Part shown: piece by piece, positions 28,974-34,667 of the stretch
Layout: each line of letters starts with the position of its first letter
How positions within the stretch are numbered: the stretch's first letter is position 1
Assembly (NCBI RefSeq): GCF_027922425.1
Contig: NZ_BSFQ01000059.1
Location: 1 to 34,667, forward strand
Source: Pseudonocardia halophobica
Lineage (GTDB): Bacteria; Actinomycetota; Actinomycetes; Mycobacteriales; Pseudonocardiaceae
Reading direction: 5' to 3'
Length of the DNA: 34,667 bases
Made by a program: the position numbers and the translations under genes
The notes under the pieces: generated by a model
What the model was told of the DNA's origin: nothing
What the model saw: the letters and a program-made list of their open reading frames with translations, nothing else
Databases searched by the model: none

Positions 28974-30331
28974 GCACCGTCGTGCGCCCGGTGGACGAGG
29001 CGCACGCGCACCACCTCGACGCCGTCGACCCGCTGCCCCCGCGGCGGGCCGACTTCCACGTGCCGCCGGCCACCGGCGGCGCCTTCACCGAGACCGCCTA
29101 CCTGGCCGGCAACTCGCTCGGGCTCCAGCCGCGCGGCACCCGGGCGGCGGTCGAGCAGGAGCTGGCCGACTGGGCGCGGCTCGGGGTCGAGGGCCACCTC
29201 GAGGCCGGGCGGCCGTGGAAGCCGTACCACGAGTTCCTGCGCGACCCCGCCGCCCGGCTCGTCGGCGCCCTGCCCGCCGAGACCGTCGTGATGAACTCGC
29301 TGACCGTCGACCTGCACCTGATGATGATCAGCTTCTACCGGCCGACCCCGGAGCGGTACGCGATCGTCGTCGAGGACACCACGTTCCCCTCGGACTCCTA
29401 CGCCGTGCAGAGCCAGGCCCGGCTGCACGGGCTCGACCCCGGCCGGGCGGTCGTCCGGCTCCGCCCGCGGCCGGGCGAGGACTGCCTGCGCACCGGGGAC
29501 GTGCTGGCGTTCCTGCGCCGCGAGGGCCACCGGGTCGCGCTGGTGCTGCTCGGCGGCGTCAACTACCTGACCGGCGAGCTGATGGACATCCCCGCGATCA
29601 CCGCCGCCGGCCGGGCGGCGGGCGCCGTCGTGGGCTGGGACCTGGCGCACGCGGTCGGCAACGTCCCGCTGCGGCTGCACGACTGGGGCGTCGACTGGGC
29701 CGCGTGGTGCCACTACAAGTACGTCAACGCCGGGCCGGGCGCGGTCGCCGGGTGCTTCGTGCACGAGCGGCACCTCACGGACCGGAGCCTGCCGAAGCTG
29801 CAGGGCTGGTGGAGCACCGATCCCGCGACCCGCTTCGCCATGGGCCCCGACGTCGATCCCGTCGACACGGCGGACTCGTGGCAGCTGTCCAACCCGCCGA
29901 TCCTCGCGATGGCACCGGTCCTGGTCTCCCTGCGCCTGTTCGACGAGGTCGGGATCGCGGCCCTGCGGGAACGCAGCATCCGGCTCACCGGCTACCTCGC
30001 CGACCTGCTGGCCACGGTCTGCGCGGACCTGCCCGCGCGGGTGATCACGCCCGCCGACCCGCAGCGCCGGGGGTGCCAGCTGTCGGTGCGCGTCGCGGGG
30101 ACCACCGCCGCGGAGGTCTGCGCGCGGCTGCGCCACGAGCACGGGGTGGTCGCCGACGCCCGTCCGCCCGACGTCGTCCGCTTCGCGCCGGTCCCGCTCT
30201 ACTGCACCCACCACGACGCCTGGCGGGCCGCGACCGCGCTGGCCGCCGTCCTGTCGTCCGGAACCCTGTCGTACAGAACCCTGTCGTCCGGAGTCCCGTC
30301 GACCGGCCCCGGGGAGCGGCGTGATGCCTGA
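28970..30331 (+). CDS. kynU: Kynureninase
   Basis: 453 residues. PLP enzyme cleaving kynurenine or 3-hydroxykynurenine to (3-hydroxy)anthranilate and alanine. Visible: YLAGNSLGLQPRGT, NSLTVDLHLMMISFYRP, VEDTTFPSDSYAVQSQ, the PLP-ring Asp224 in GWDLAHAVGN, the Schiff-base Lys250 in WCHYKYVNAGPG, and GWWSTDPATRFAM. ATG overlaps the preceding stop by 4 bp; GGGGGCGGG just upstream acts as the ribosome site. The C-terminus has an odd extension after the last helix: three LS-x-x-T/V pentapeptides encoded by a 15-bp tandem repeat, then the kmo start inside its last codons. Confidence 0.95.
   Translation: MSTVVRPVDEAHAHHLDAVDPLPPRRADFHVPPATGGAFTETAYLAGNSLGLQPRGTRAAVEQELADWARLGVEGHLEAGRPWKPYHEFLRDPAARLVGALPAETVVMNSLTVDLHLMMISFYRPTPERYAIVVEDTTFPSDSYAVQSQARLHGLDPGRAVVRLRPRPGEDCLRTGDVLAFLRREGHRVALVLLGGVNYLTGELMDIPAITAAGRAAGAVVGWDLAHAVGNVPLRLHDWGVDWAAWCHYKYVNAGPGAVAGCFVHERHLTDRSLPKLQGWWSTDPATRFAMGPDVDPVDTADSWQLSNPPILAMAPVLVSLRLFDEVGIAALRERSIRLTGYLADLLATVCADLPARVITPADPQRRGCQLSVRVAGTTAAEVCARLRHEHGVVADARPPDVVRFAPVPLYCTHHDAWRAATALAAVLSSGTLSYRTLSSGVPSTGPGERRDA
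30251..30295 (+). repeat. Three 15-bp tandem repeats in the kynU 3' end
   Basis: CTGTCGTCCGGAACC, CTGTCGTACAGAACC and CTGTCGTCCGGAGTC (30251-30265, 30266-30280, 30281-30295). They encode LSSGT, LSYRT and LSSGV, so gain or loss of a unit keeps the frame and the kmo overlap. Confidence 0.85.
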
Positions 30332-31661
30332 TCCGACCTGGGCGGGCGCGCCCGTCGAACGGGTCGCCGTGGTGGGGGCCGGGCTGGCCGGCTGCCTGCT
30401 CGCGGCCCTGCTCGGCCGGCGCGGCATCGCCGTCGACCTCTACGAGCGGCGCGCGGACCCGCGCACCGCCGGGGCGGAGCGCGGCCGCTCGATCAACCTC
30501 GCGATCTCCGCCCGCGGGCTCGACGCGCTCGACCGGGTCGGGCTCGCGGACCAGGCGCTGGCCGAGGCCCTCCCGATGCGGGGCCGGACACTGCACCCGG
30601 TCCGCGGCGCGCTGGGCTTCCAGTCCTACTCCGCGGACGGCACCCGGGCGATCAACTCGATCGGCCGGGCCCGGCTCAACCACGCCCTGCTGGACTGCGC
30701 CGAGAAGACCGCCGACGTGACGCTCCACTTCGAGCACCGGCTGACCGCCGTCGACGCGGACACCGGCACGCTGACCTTCGCCGAGGGCGGCACCCGGCAG
30801 GCCGACGTCGTGATCGGGGCCGACGGCGCCTGGTCGGCCGTCCGCCGGTCGCTGCAGTTCAGCGAGGGGTTCGACTTCCGGCAGGACTTCCTCCCGCACG
30901 GGTACAAGGAGCTGGAGATCCCGCCCACCCCGGGCGGGGACTTCGCGCTCGACCCCGGCTCGCTGCACATCTGGCCGCGCGGGTCGTCGATGATGATCGC
31001 GCTGCCGAACACCGACCGCTCCTTCACCTGCACCCTGTTCTGGCCGAAGGCGGGGCCGGGCGGGTTCGCCGCGCTCGACACCCCCGAGGCGGTCACCGCG
31101 TACTTCGCCGCGCAGTACCCCGACGCCGTGCCGCTGATGCCGCGGCTGGTCGAGGACTTCCTGCGCAACCCGGTCGGCTCGCTGGTCACGATCCGCTGCG
31201 CGCCGTGGGTGCGGGGCCGGGTGGCGCTGCTCGGCGACGCGGCGCACGCCATCGTCCCGTTCTTCGGGCAGGGCGCGAACTGCGCGTTCGAGGACTGCGT
31301 GGAGCTCGACCGCTGCCTCGACGCGGCCGGCGGGGACCTCGCCCGCGCGCTGCCGCGGTACCAGGAGCGGCGCAAGGCCAACGCCGAGGCGATCGCGGAC
31401 ATGGCCCTGGAGAACTTCGTCGAGATGAGCGACCGGGTGAACTCGCCGGTGTTCCGCTGGACCGCGCGGGCCCGGCACGCGCTGGAGCGGGCCGTGCCCG
31501 GGTACGTGTCCCGCTACGAGCTCGTCTCCTTCACGACGGTGCCCTACTCCGAGATCGACGGCCGCATCCGCCGGCAGGACCGGATCGCCGGCGCGGTCGC
31601 CCTGGGCGCAGCCACCGGCGCGGCCGCTGCCGCGGCCACGCTCAGGAGGGTGCGGTCATGA
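30324..31661 (+). CDS. kmo: Kynurenine 3-monooxygenase
   Basis: 445 residues from the ATG at 30324 (GGGGAG 7 bp upstream; the GTG at 30321 is less well placed), overlapping kynU by 8 bp. FAD-dependent aromatic hydroxylase that makes 3-hydroxykynurenine using NADPH and O2. Visible: dinucleotide fold VAVVGAGLAGCLLA (14-27), RGRSINLAISARGL typical of this enzyme, ADVVIGADGAWSAVR, HGYKELEIPP and the second FAD motif ALLGDAAHAIVPFFGQGANCAFED. The last 25 residues (GAVALGAATGAAAAAATL, then RRVRS) form an Ala-rich hydrophobic tail that might touch the membrane. The stop overlaps the next start (ATGA). Confidence 0.95.
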   Translation: MPDPTWAGAPVERVAVVGAGLAGCLLAALLGRRGIAVDLYERRADPRTAGAERGRSINLAISARGLDALDRVGLADQALAEALPMRGRTLHPVRGALGFQSYSADGTRAINSIGRARLNHALLDCAEKTADVTLHFEHRLTAVDADTGTLTFAEGGTRQADVVIGADGAWSAVRRSLQFSEGFDFRQDFLPHGYKELEIPPTPGGDFALDPGSLHIWPRGSSMMIALPNTDRSFTCTLFWPKAGPGGFAALDTPEAVTAYFAAQYPDAVPLMPRLVEDFLRNPVGSLVTIRCAPWVRGRVALLGDAAHAIVPFFGQGANCAFEDCVELDRCLDAAGGDLARALPRYQERRKANAEAIADMALENFVEMSDRVNSPVFRWTARARHALERAVPGYVSRYELVSFTTVPYSEIDGRIRRQDRIAGAVALGAATGAAAAAATLRRVRS

Positions 31662-32101
31662 GCGACGACGCCTACCTGGTCCCGGGCCGGGCCCGCCCCC
31701 GCGGCCGGTTCCCGCACGCCCGCCGCGCCGGCGACCTCATCTACGTCTCCGGTACGAGCAGCCGCCTCCCGGACGGCACGTTCGCGGGCGCCGAGGCGGA
31801 CGAGCTCGGCACCACGACGCTGGACATCCGCGTCCAGACCCGCGCCGTGATCGAGAACGTCCGCGAGATCCTCGTGGCCGCCGGCGCCGGGCTGGAGGAC
31901 CTCGTCTCGGTCACGAGCTACCTGGTGAACATGAACGACTTCGGCGGCTACAACGAGGTCTACGCCGAGTACTTCGACGAGTCCGGCCCCGCGCGCACGA
32001 CGGTCGCCGTGCACCAGCTCCCCCATCCCCACCTGCTGATCGAGATCTCCGCCGTGGCGTACCGCCCCGAACGGGGGCCCGTCCAGAGAGAGGACACATG
32101 A
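31658..32101 (+). CDS. nbaF: RidA-family 2-aminomuconate deaminase
   Basis: 147 residues; AGGAGGG upstream and a 4-bp overlap with kmo. YjgF/YER057c/UK114 fold: GDLIYVSGTSSRLPDG, RAVIENVREILVAAGAGLEDLVSVTSYLVNM, and ARTTVAVHQLPHPHLLIEISAVAY with Arg113 and Glu129 of the family active site. In this operon the fitting role is hydrolysis of 2-aminomuconate to 4-oxalocrotonate and ammonia, as for NbaF/AmnD of nitrobenzoate and aminophenol pathways. A general RidA imine-deaminase activity cannot be excluded from sequence. Its stop overlaps nbaC (ATGA). Confidence 0.85.
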   Translation: MSDDAYLVPGRARPRGRFPHARRAGDLIYVSGTSSRLPDGTFAGAEADELGTTTLDIRVQTRAVIENVREILVAAGAGLEDLVSVTSYLVNMNDFGGYNEVYAEYFDESGPARTTVAVHQLPHPHLLIEISAVAYRPERGPVQREDT

Positions 32102-32643
32102 CCGAGATCAGCGAGCCCGTCCGGTTCGACGGCTGGATCGACGAGCACCGCCACCTGCTGCGGCCGCCGGTGGGCAACAAGCAGCTGCACGAGGGGGCCG
32201 AGGACCTGATCGTGATGGTCGTCGGCGGGCCCAACCAGCGCCAGGACTACCACGTCGACCCCTACGAGGAGTGGTTCTTCCAGATCAAGGGCGACATCCA
32301 CGTCCACCTGGTCACGGACGAGGGCCCGCGCACGGTGCACATCCGGGAGGGCGAGTCGTGGCTGCTCCCGGCCGGGGTCCCGCACTCACCGCAGCGGCCG
32401 CAGGAGGGCTCGATCGGACTCGTCGTCGAGCAGGTCCGCAAGGCCGGGACGCTCGAGAAGTTCCAGTGGTACGCCCACACCGCCGGCTCGGCGACCCTCG
32501 TGCACGAGGTCGAGCTGCAGGTCAGCGACATCCGCGCGGACCTGCCGCCGGTGTTCGCCGAGTTCTACGAGAAGACGCTGCCCACGCTGACCGACGCCGA
32601 CGGCGCGCCCCTGTCCCGGGAGGCGCTCTCCCCGGCAAGGTGA
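32098..32643 (+). CDS. nbaC: 3-hydroxyanthranilate 3,4-dioxygenase
   Basis: 181 residues. Fe(II) cupin enzyme that opens 3-hydroxyanthranilate to 2-amino-3-carboxymuconate semialdehyde. The catalytic site is intact: GPNQRQDYHVDPYEEWFFQ gives Arg48, His52 and Glu58, and LPAGVPHSPQRP gives His96 and Arg100. The C-terminal part (FQWYAHTAGSATLVHEVEL) aligns with the segment where characterised bacterial enzymes have CxxC pairs for a second, rubredoxin-like iron; here both pairs are absent and the protein has no Cys at all. GAGAGGA lies upstream of the ATG. Last gene of the operon; a hairpin follows at 32706. Confidence 0.94.
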   Translation: MTEISEPVRFDGWIDEHRHLLRPPVGNKQLHEGAEDLIVMVVGGPNQRQDYHVDPYEEWFFQIKGDIHVHLVTDEGPRTVHIREGESWLLPAGVPHSPQRPQEGSIGLVVEQVRKAGTLEKFQWYAHTAGSATLVHEVELQVSDIRADLPPVFAEFYEKTLPTLTDADGAPLSREALSPAR

Positions 32644-32705
32644 GCAGAGCCGCACCGATGAGCAGGTTCGATCGACGCCGGGCGGGGAAGACCCGGAGGG
32701 CAGTA

Positions 32706-32725
32706 CGGCCGGAGGGTTCCGGCCG
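32706..32725 (+). terminator. Hairpin after the kyn operon
   Basis: CGGCCGGA, 4-nt loop, TCCGGCCG: perfect 8-bp stem 62 bp after the nbaC stop. A second, weaker inverted repeat (AGTTGTTG / CAGCAACT, one mismatch) follows at about 32726-32747 before the next gene. Confidence 0.5.
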
Positions 32726-32759
32726 AGTTGTTGAGACGACAGCAACTGGAGCAGGCCCC

Positions 32760-33224
32760 ATGCTGGAACAGAGCAGTGCGACGACCCGACCGGCGATCCC
32801 GGACCTCCCCTCCGGACCCCGCTTCACGGTGACGGCCAACGCCGGGGAGTGGCGGCTCGCGGCGGCGCCCGGTGCGGACCCACCGTCGTCGGACCAGGTC
32901 GGCACACTCCTCGGGGAGTGGCTGCGGGCCCTCGACTGGCCGCGGACGCAGACCGCGCTCGTCCTCAAGGCCGTGGCGAGGGCCGTCGACGCGCTGGACC
33001 CGGGCCGGGACGCCCTCGTCCCCGGGTCCGCCCCCGACGGGCTGCGGATCGGGACGACCGCGATCTCCACGCACCGGACGCGGCGGCTGCGGATCGTCGT
33101 CGCCGGCGGCGGCGCGGTGCCGGCCGGACCGGACCTGTCGCCGCTGCACGAGCTGGTGGACGAGGTCGTGGCCGGGCCGGACGGGACGCTCACCATGCTC
33201 AGCCGCGTGGTCCCGCGGTGGTGA
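32760..33224 (+). CDS. Unrecognised soluble alpha/beta protein
   Basis: 154 residues; GGAG 8 bp before the ATG at 32760. The first 40 residues are flexible. A helix (VGTLLGEWLRALDWPRTQTALVLKAVARAVDAL), a loop, and two strands (TRRLRIVVAGGGAVP, DGTLTMLSRVV) follow. Order and spacing recall a GHKL ATPase of the RsbW type (helix-helix-strand-strand), but the conserved N-box Asn and the G-boxes are missing, so this is at best a degenerate relative. No family recognised. It stands between the kyn operon terminator and the DUF4239 gene and may have its own promoter. Confidence 0.6.
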   Translation: MLEQSSATTRPAIPDLPSGPRFTVTANAGEWRLAAAPGADPPSSDQVGTLLGEWLRALDWPRTQTALVLKAVARAVDALDPGRDALVPGSAPDGLRIGTTAISTHRTRRLRIVVAGGGAVPAGPDLSPLHELVDEVVAGPDGTLTMLSRVVPRW

Positions 33225-33317
33225 CCCGCCGGCCCTGAGGCGCCGGGATTGATCCGCCGCGTCACCGGGGGTCGAGCGCCATCACGCGAACGGCGGCACC
33301 GCCGAGGTAATCCCCGC

Positions 33318-34109
33318 ATGATCACGTGCGAGCAGGGCGGTGTGATCCCGTGGCTGGCCGACACCTCGATCGCGCTGCTCACCGCGGCGATCTTCCTTGC
33401 GCTGTACCTGGCGGCGGGCGTCATCCTCCTGGTGCTGTACCTGCTTCGCCGTGCCGGGCGCGCCGACGCGGTGGGCCCGCTGAGCCCGGGGTTGCTCTCC
33501 CCGCTGGGGCTCATCTTCGGGCTCCTGGTCGGGTTCCTCGTGGCCGACGTGTGGTCCGACCGCGACAAGGCCGCGGCCGCCGTGAGCCAGGAGGCCAGCG
33601 CCCTGCGTGACGTCGACCTGCTGACCGGCGCGTTCCCCGCCGAGCAGCCGCGGATCCGGCAGCTGTTGCGCGAGCAGATCGACGGCTACGTCGCCACCGA
33701 GTGGCCGGAGATGAGCGGTGGACGGGCCACGCTGAACCTCGCCCCCGCGCTGCTCGTCGAGGTGCAGGGCATCGTGCTGGGCCTGCCCGTGCAGACGGAG
33801 GGCCAGCGCGTGGCCCAGGACCGCCTCGAGACCTCGATCGACCGGGCGCTTGAGGCCCGCCGCACCCGCCTGGTCCTGAGCACGTCGTCGATCGACCCCC
33901 TGCGGCTGACGGCGCTGTACCTCGTGGCCGTGACGACGCTCGCCGCCATGGCCTGCGTCCAGGCCGACCGGCTGCGCAGGGCGGCGACGGCCCTGGCGCT
34001 CCTCGCCACCGCCATGGCCATCGCCCTGACGCTCCTGGTCGCCCAGGGGGCGCCGTTCACCGGCTACTTCGCGATCGACCCCGATCTCCTGATCCAGGTG
34101 CGCCCGTAG
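33318..34109 (+). CDS. DUF4239 (bestrophin-like) membrane protein
   Basis: 263 residues from the ATG at 33318 with GAGGT about 9 bp upstream. Two N-terminal helices (about 18-42 and 55-78), a cytosolic or extracytosolic helical domain (80-190; VADVWSDRDKAAAAVSQEASALRDV, LREQIDGYVATEWPEM) and two C-terminal helices (about 205-222 and 228-248). The GLIFGLLVGFLVADVW to EASALRDV stretch is diagnostic of DUF4239, a family structurally related to bestrophin channels; ion transport is therefore possible but unproven here. Ends LIQVRP. Confidence 0.85.
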   Translation: MITCEQGGVIPWLADTSIALLTAAIFLALYLAAGVILLVLYLLRRAGRADAVGPLSPGLLSPLGLIFGLLVGFLVADVWSDRDKAAAAVSQEASALRDVDLLTGAFPAEQPRIRQLLREQIDGYVATEWPEMSGGRATLNLAPALLVEVQGIVLGLPVQTEGQRVAQDRLETSIDRALEARRTRLVLSTSSIDPLRLTALYLVAVTTLAAMACVQADRLRRAATALALLATAMAIALTLLVAQGAPFTGYFAIDPDLLIQVRP

Positions 34110-34230
34110 GGCGGACCGCTCCTCCAGATGTGCGGGACCCGGCGTCGGCACGCAGCACGACAGGGGCCCGACCACCCTGCTCTCGATCGTCGCCGGTTTA
34201 GTCCCCTGGATCGTCTTCTCCCCCACCTTC

Positions 34231-34464
34231 ATGACGATCAACCGGACCCTCTCGGCGGTGTGGGGCGTCGCGCTCGTGGTGATGGGCGCCGCCGCGGTGG
34301 TGGTCGCCGCGCTCGACGCGCAGGCCGACGGGACCGACAGCCAGTACCTGCTGGACCTGCTGCTCAACTGGGTCGCCCCAATCGTGGCGATCGTGGTCGC
34401 GGTCCGCTTCACGGCGCGCTACCCGGACAAGGTCACCGGCAGGGTCGCCGACACCGCCACTTGA
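34231..34464 (+). CDS. Small membrane protein, start uncertain
   Basis: 77 residues from the ATG at 34231, with two hydrophobic segments (about 10-28 and 42-60) and DLLLNWVAPIVAIVVAVRFTARYPDKV. No Shine-Dalgarno before this ATG. The same frame stays open upstream and encodes a convincing extra membrane helix (TLLSIVAGLVPWIVFSPTF, about 34171-34230) but offers no ATG or GTG; a CTG at 34177 is the only plausible start. So the gene may use a rare start, have lost its start, or be a shortened copy. Family not recognised. Confidence 0.5.
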   Translation: MTINRTLSAVWGVALVVMGAAAVVVAALDAQADGTDSQYLLDLLLNWVAPIVAIVVAVRFTARYPDKVTGRVADTAT

Positions 34465-34470
34465 GCCACG

Positions 34471-34491
34471 CCGGGGGACGAACACCCCCGG
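34471..34491 (+). terminator. Hairpin after the small membrane protein gene
   Basis: CCGGGGG, 7-nt loop, CCCCCGG: perfect 7-bp stem starting 7 bp after the stop at 34464. Confidence 0.5.
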
Positions 34492-34590
34492 GCACCGGGA
34501 CCTTGGTCGCTGGTCGGCGGACCGCTCCCGCCGGAGGCTCCCGCGGAGGACCGACACCTCGGCGAACCGGGAGGAGTTTCAATGACCGTG

Positions 34591-34667
34591 TCAAGCCGCG
34601 TTGGCTGCGGGGGCCGGTGCCTCGGTGGTGAAGCGGCGGTTGTCACGGAGCAGCGCCCAGACGAGGT
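34591..34667 (-). pseudogene. C-terminal end of a transposase (IS110-like), cut by the window edge
   Basis: Minus-strand frame open to the right edge. It encodes LVWALLRDNRRFTTEAPAP followed by five residues and a stop. The (L/V)WALLRDNR motif close to the C-terminus is typical of IS110-family transposases. Only 24 codons are inside the window, so whether the element is intact cannot be told; it is typed here as partial. The roughly 125 bp between the previous gene and this stop should contain the element's end, but I see no obvious terminal repeat, as expected for IS110. Confidence 0.5.

Noticed and set aside
32726..32747. AGTTGTTG / CAGCAACT inverted repeat as an operator
   Set aside because: One mismatch, short arms and no second copy; could equally be part of the terminator region.
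34128..34631. Plus-strand frame overlapping the small membrane protein gene and the transposase end
   Set aside because: Arg/Pro-rich product with no helices or motif; shadow of the membrane protein frame.
1..34667. CRISPR arrays, tRNA or rRNA genes, prophage or integrative element ends
   Set aside because: No spaced direct repeats of CRISPR type, no tRNA-like cloverleaf or rRNA sequence and no phage genes were seen; base composition looks uniform.

Overview
The window comes from the chromosome of a very GC-rich actinobacterium. Gene content (SARP regulator, DUF222/HNH endonuclease with a mycobacterial-type SOS box, DtxR/IdeR-type iron box, DUF3618/DUF2231/DUF4383/DUF3140/DUF6158 small proteins, frequent GTG starts, apparently leaderless genes) fits Pseudonocardia or a close relative; the genus is inference. 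I see no rRNA, tRNA, CRISPR array or phage genes, and only one fragment of an insertion sequence, at the right edge.

Layout. (1) 1-6 kb: small stress or envelope-type genes (DUF3618, DUF2231, DUF6158, DUF4383, DUF3140, small membrane proteins), a 2-oxoglutarate/Fe(II)-dioxygenase-like protein and a small catalase-fold protein. Several share one promoter architecture, G-[CGT]-[AGT]-T-[GC], 14-15 bp, GGGTA[GCT]; in four of them exactly 9 bp separate GGGTAG from the start codon, so the mRNAs should be leaderless. (2) 6-12.7 kb: an MFS exporter, a methyltransferase, a secreted Candida antarctica lipase B-like hydrolase, a membrane protein, an iron-siderophore binding lipoprotein under an IdeR/DtxR box, a 46-residue basic protein and the AMPylating pseudokinase SelO. 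(3) 12.7-17.5 kb: a large SARP-type regulator with a perfect inverted repeat across its likely promoter, followed by a 14-TM MFS exporter. (4) 17.5-24.7 kb: a LexA-controlled DUF222/HNH gene, a VOC protein, YccF, a DUF3500 protein, unknown proteins and an amidase-signature hydrolase. (5) 24.9-32.7 kb: a GAF-GAF-PP2C phosphatase and a STAS anti-anti-sigma factor (translationally coupled), then a six-gene kynurenine operon. (6) 32.7 kb to the end: an unknown protein, a DUF4239 bestrophin-like membrane protein, a small membrane protein with an unclear start and the C-terminal end of a transposase.

How the genes work together. The kynurenine operon (kynA, ACMSD, kynU, kmo, 2-aminomuconate deaminase, nbaC) has every junction overlapping by 4-8 bp. 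It encodes tryptophan oxidation through kynurenine, 3-hydroxykynurenine and 3-hydroxyanthranilate to 2-aminomuconate semialdehyde and its downstream deamination. Kynurenine formamidase and the 2-aminomuconate-semialdehyde dehydrogenase are not in the window, so the true end product (catabolism or a picolinate branch) is open. The 3-hydroxyanthranilate dioxygenase has no cysteine and so lacks the second, rubredoxin-like iron site of characterised bacterial enzymes. The phosphatase/STAS pair 49 bp upstream of kynA is half of a partner-switching module of the kind that controls SigB/SigF-type sigma factors, and the GGGTA promoters in this window look like targets of such a factor.
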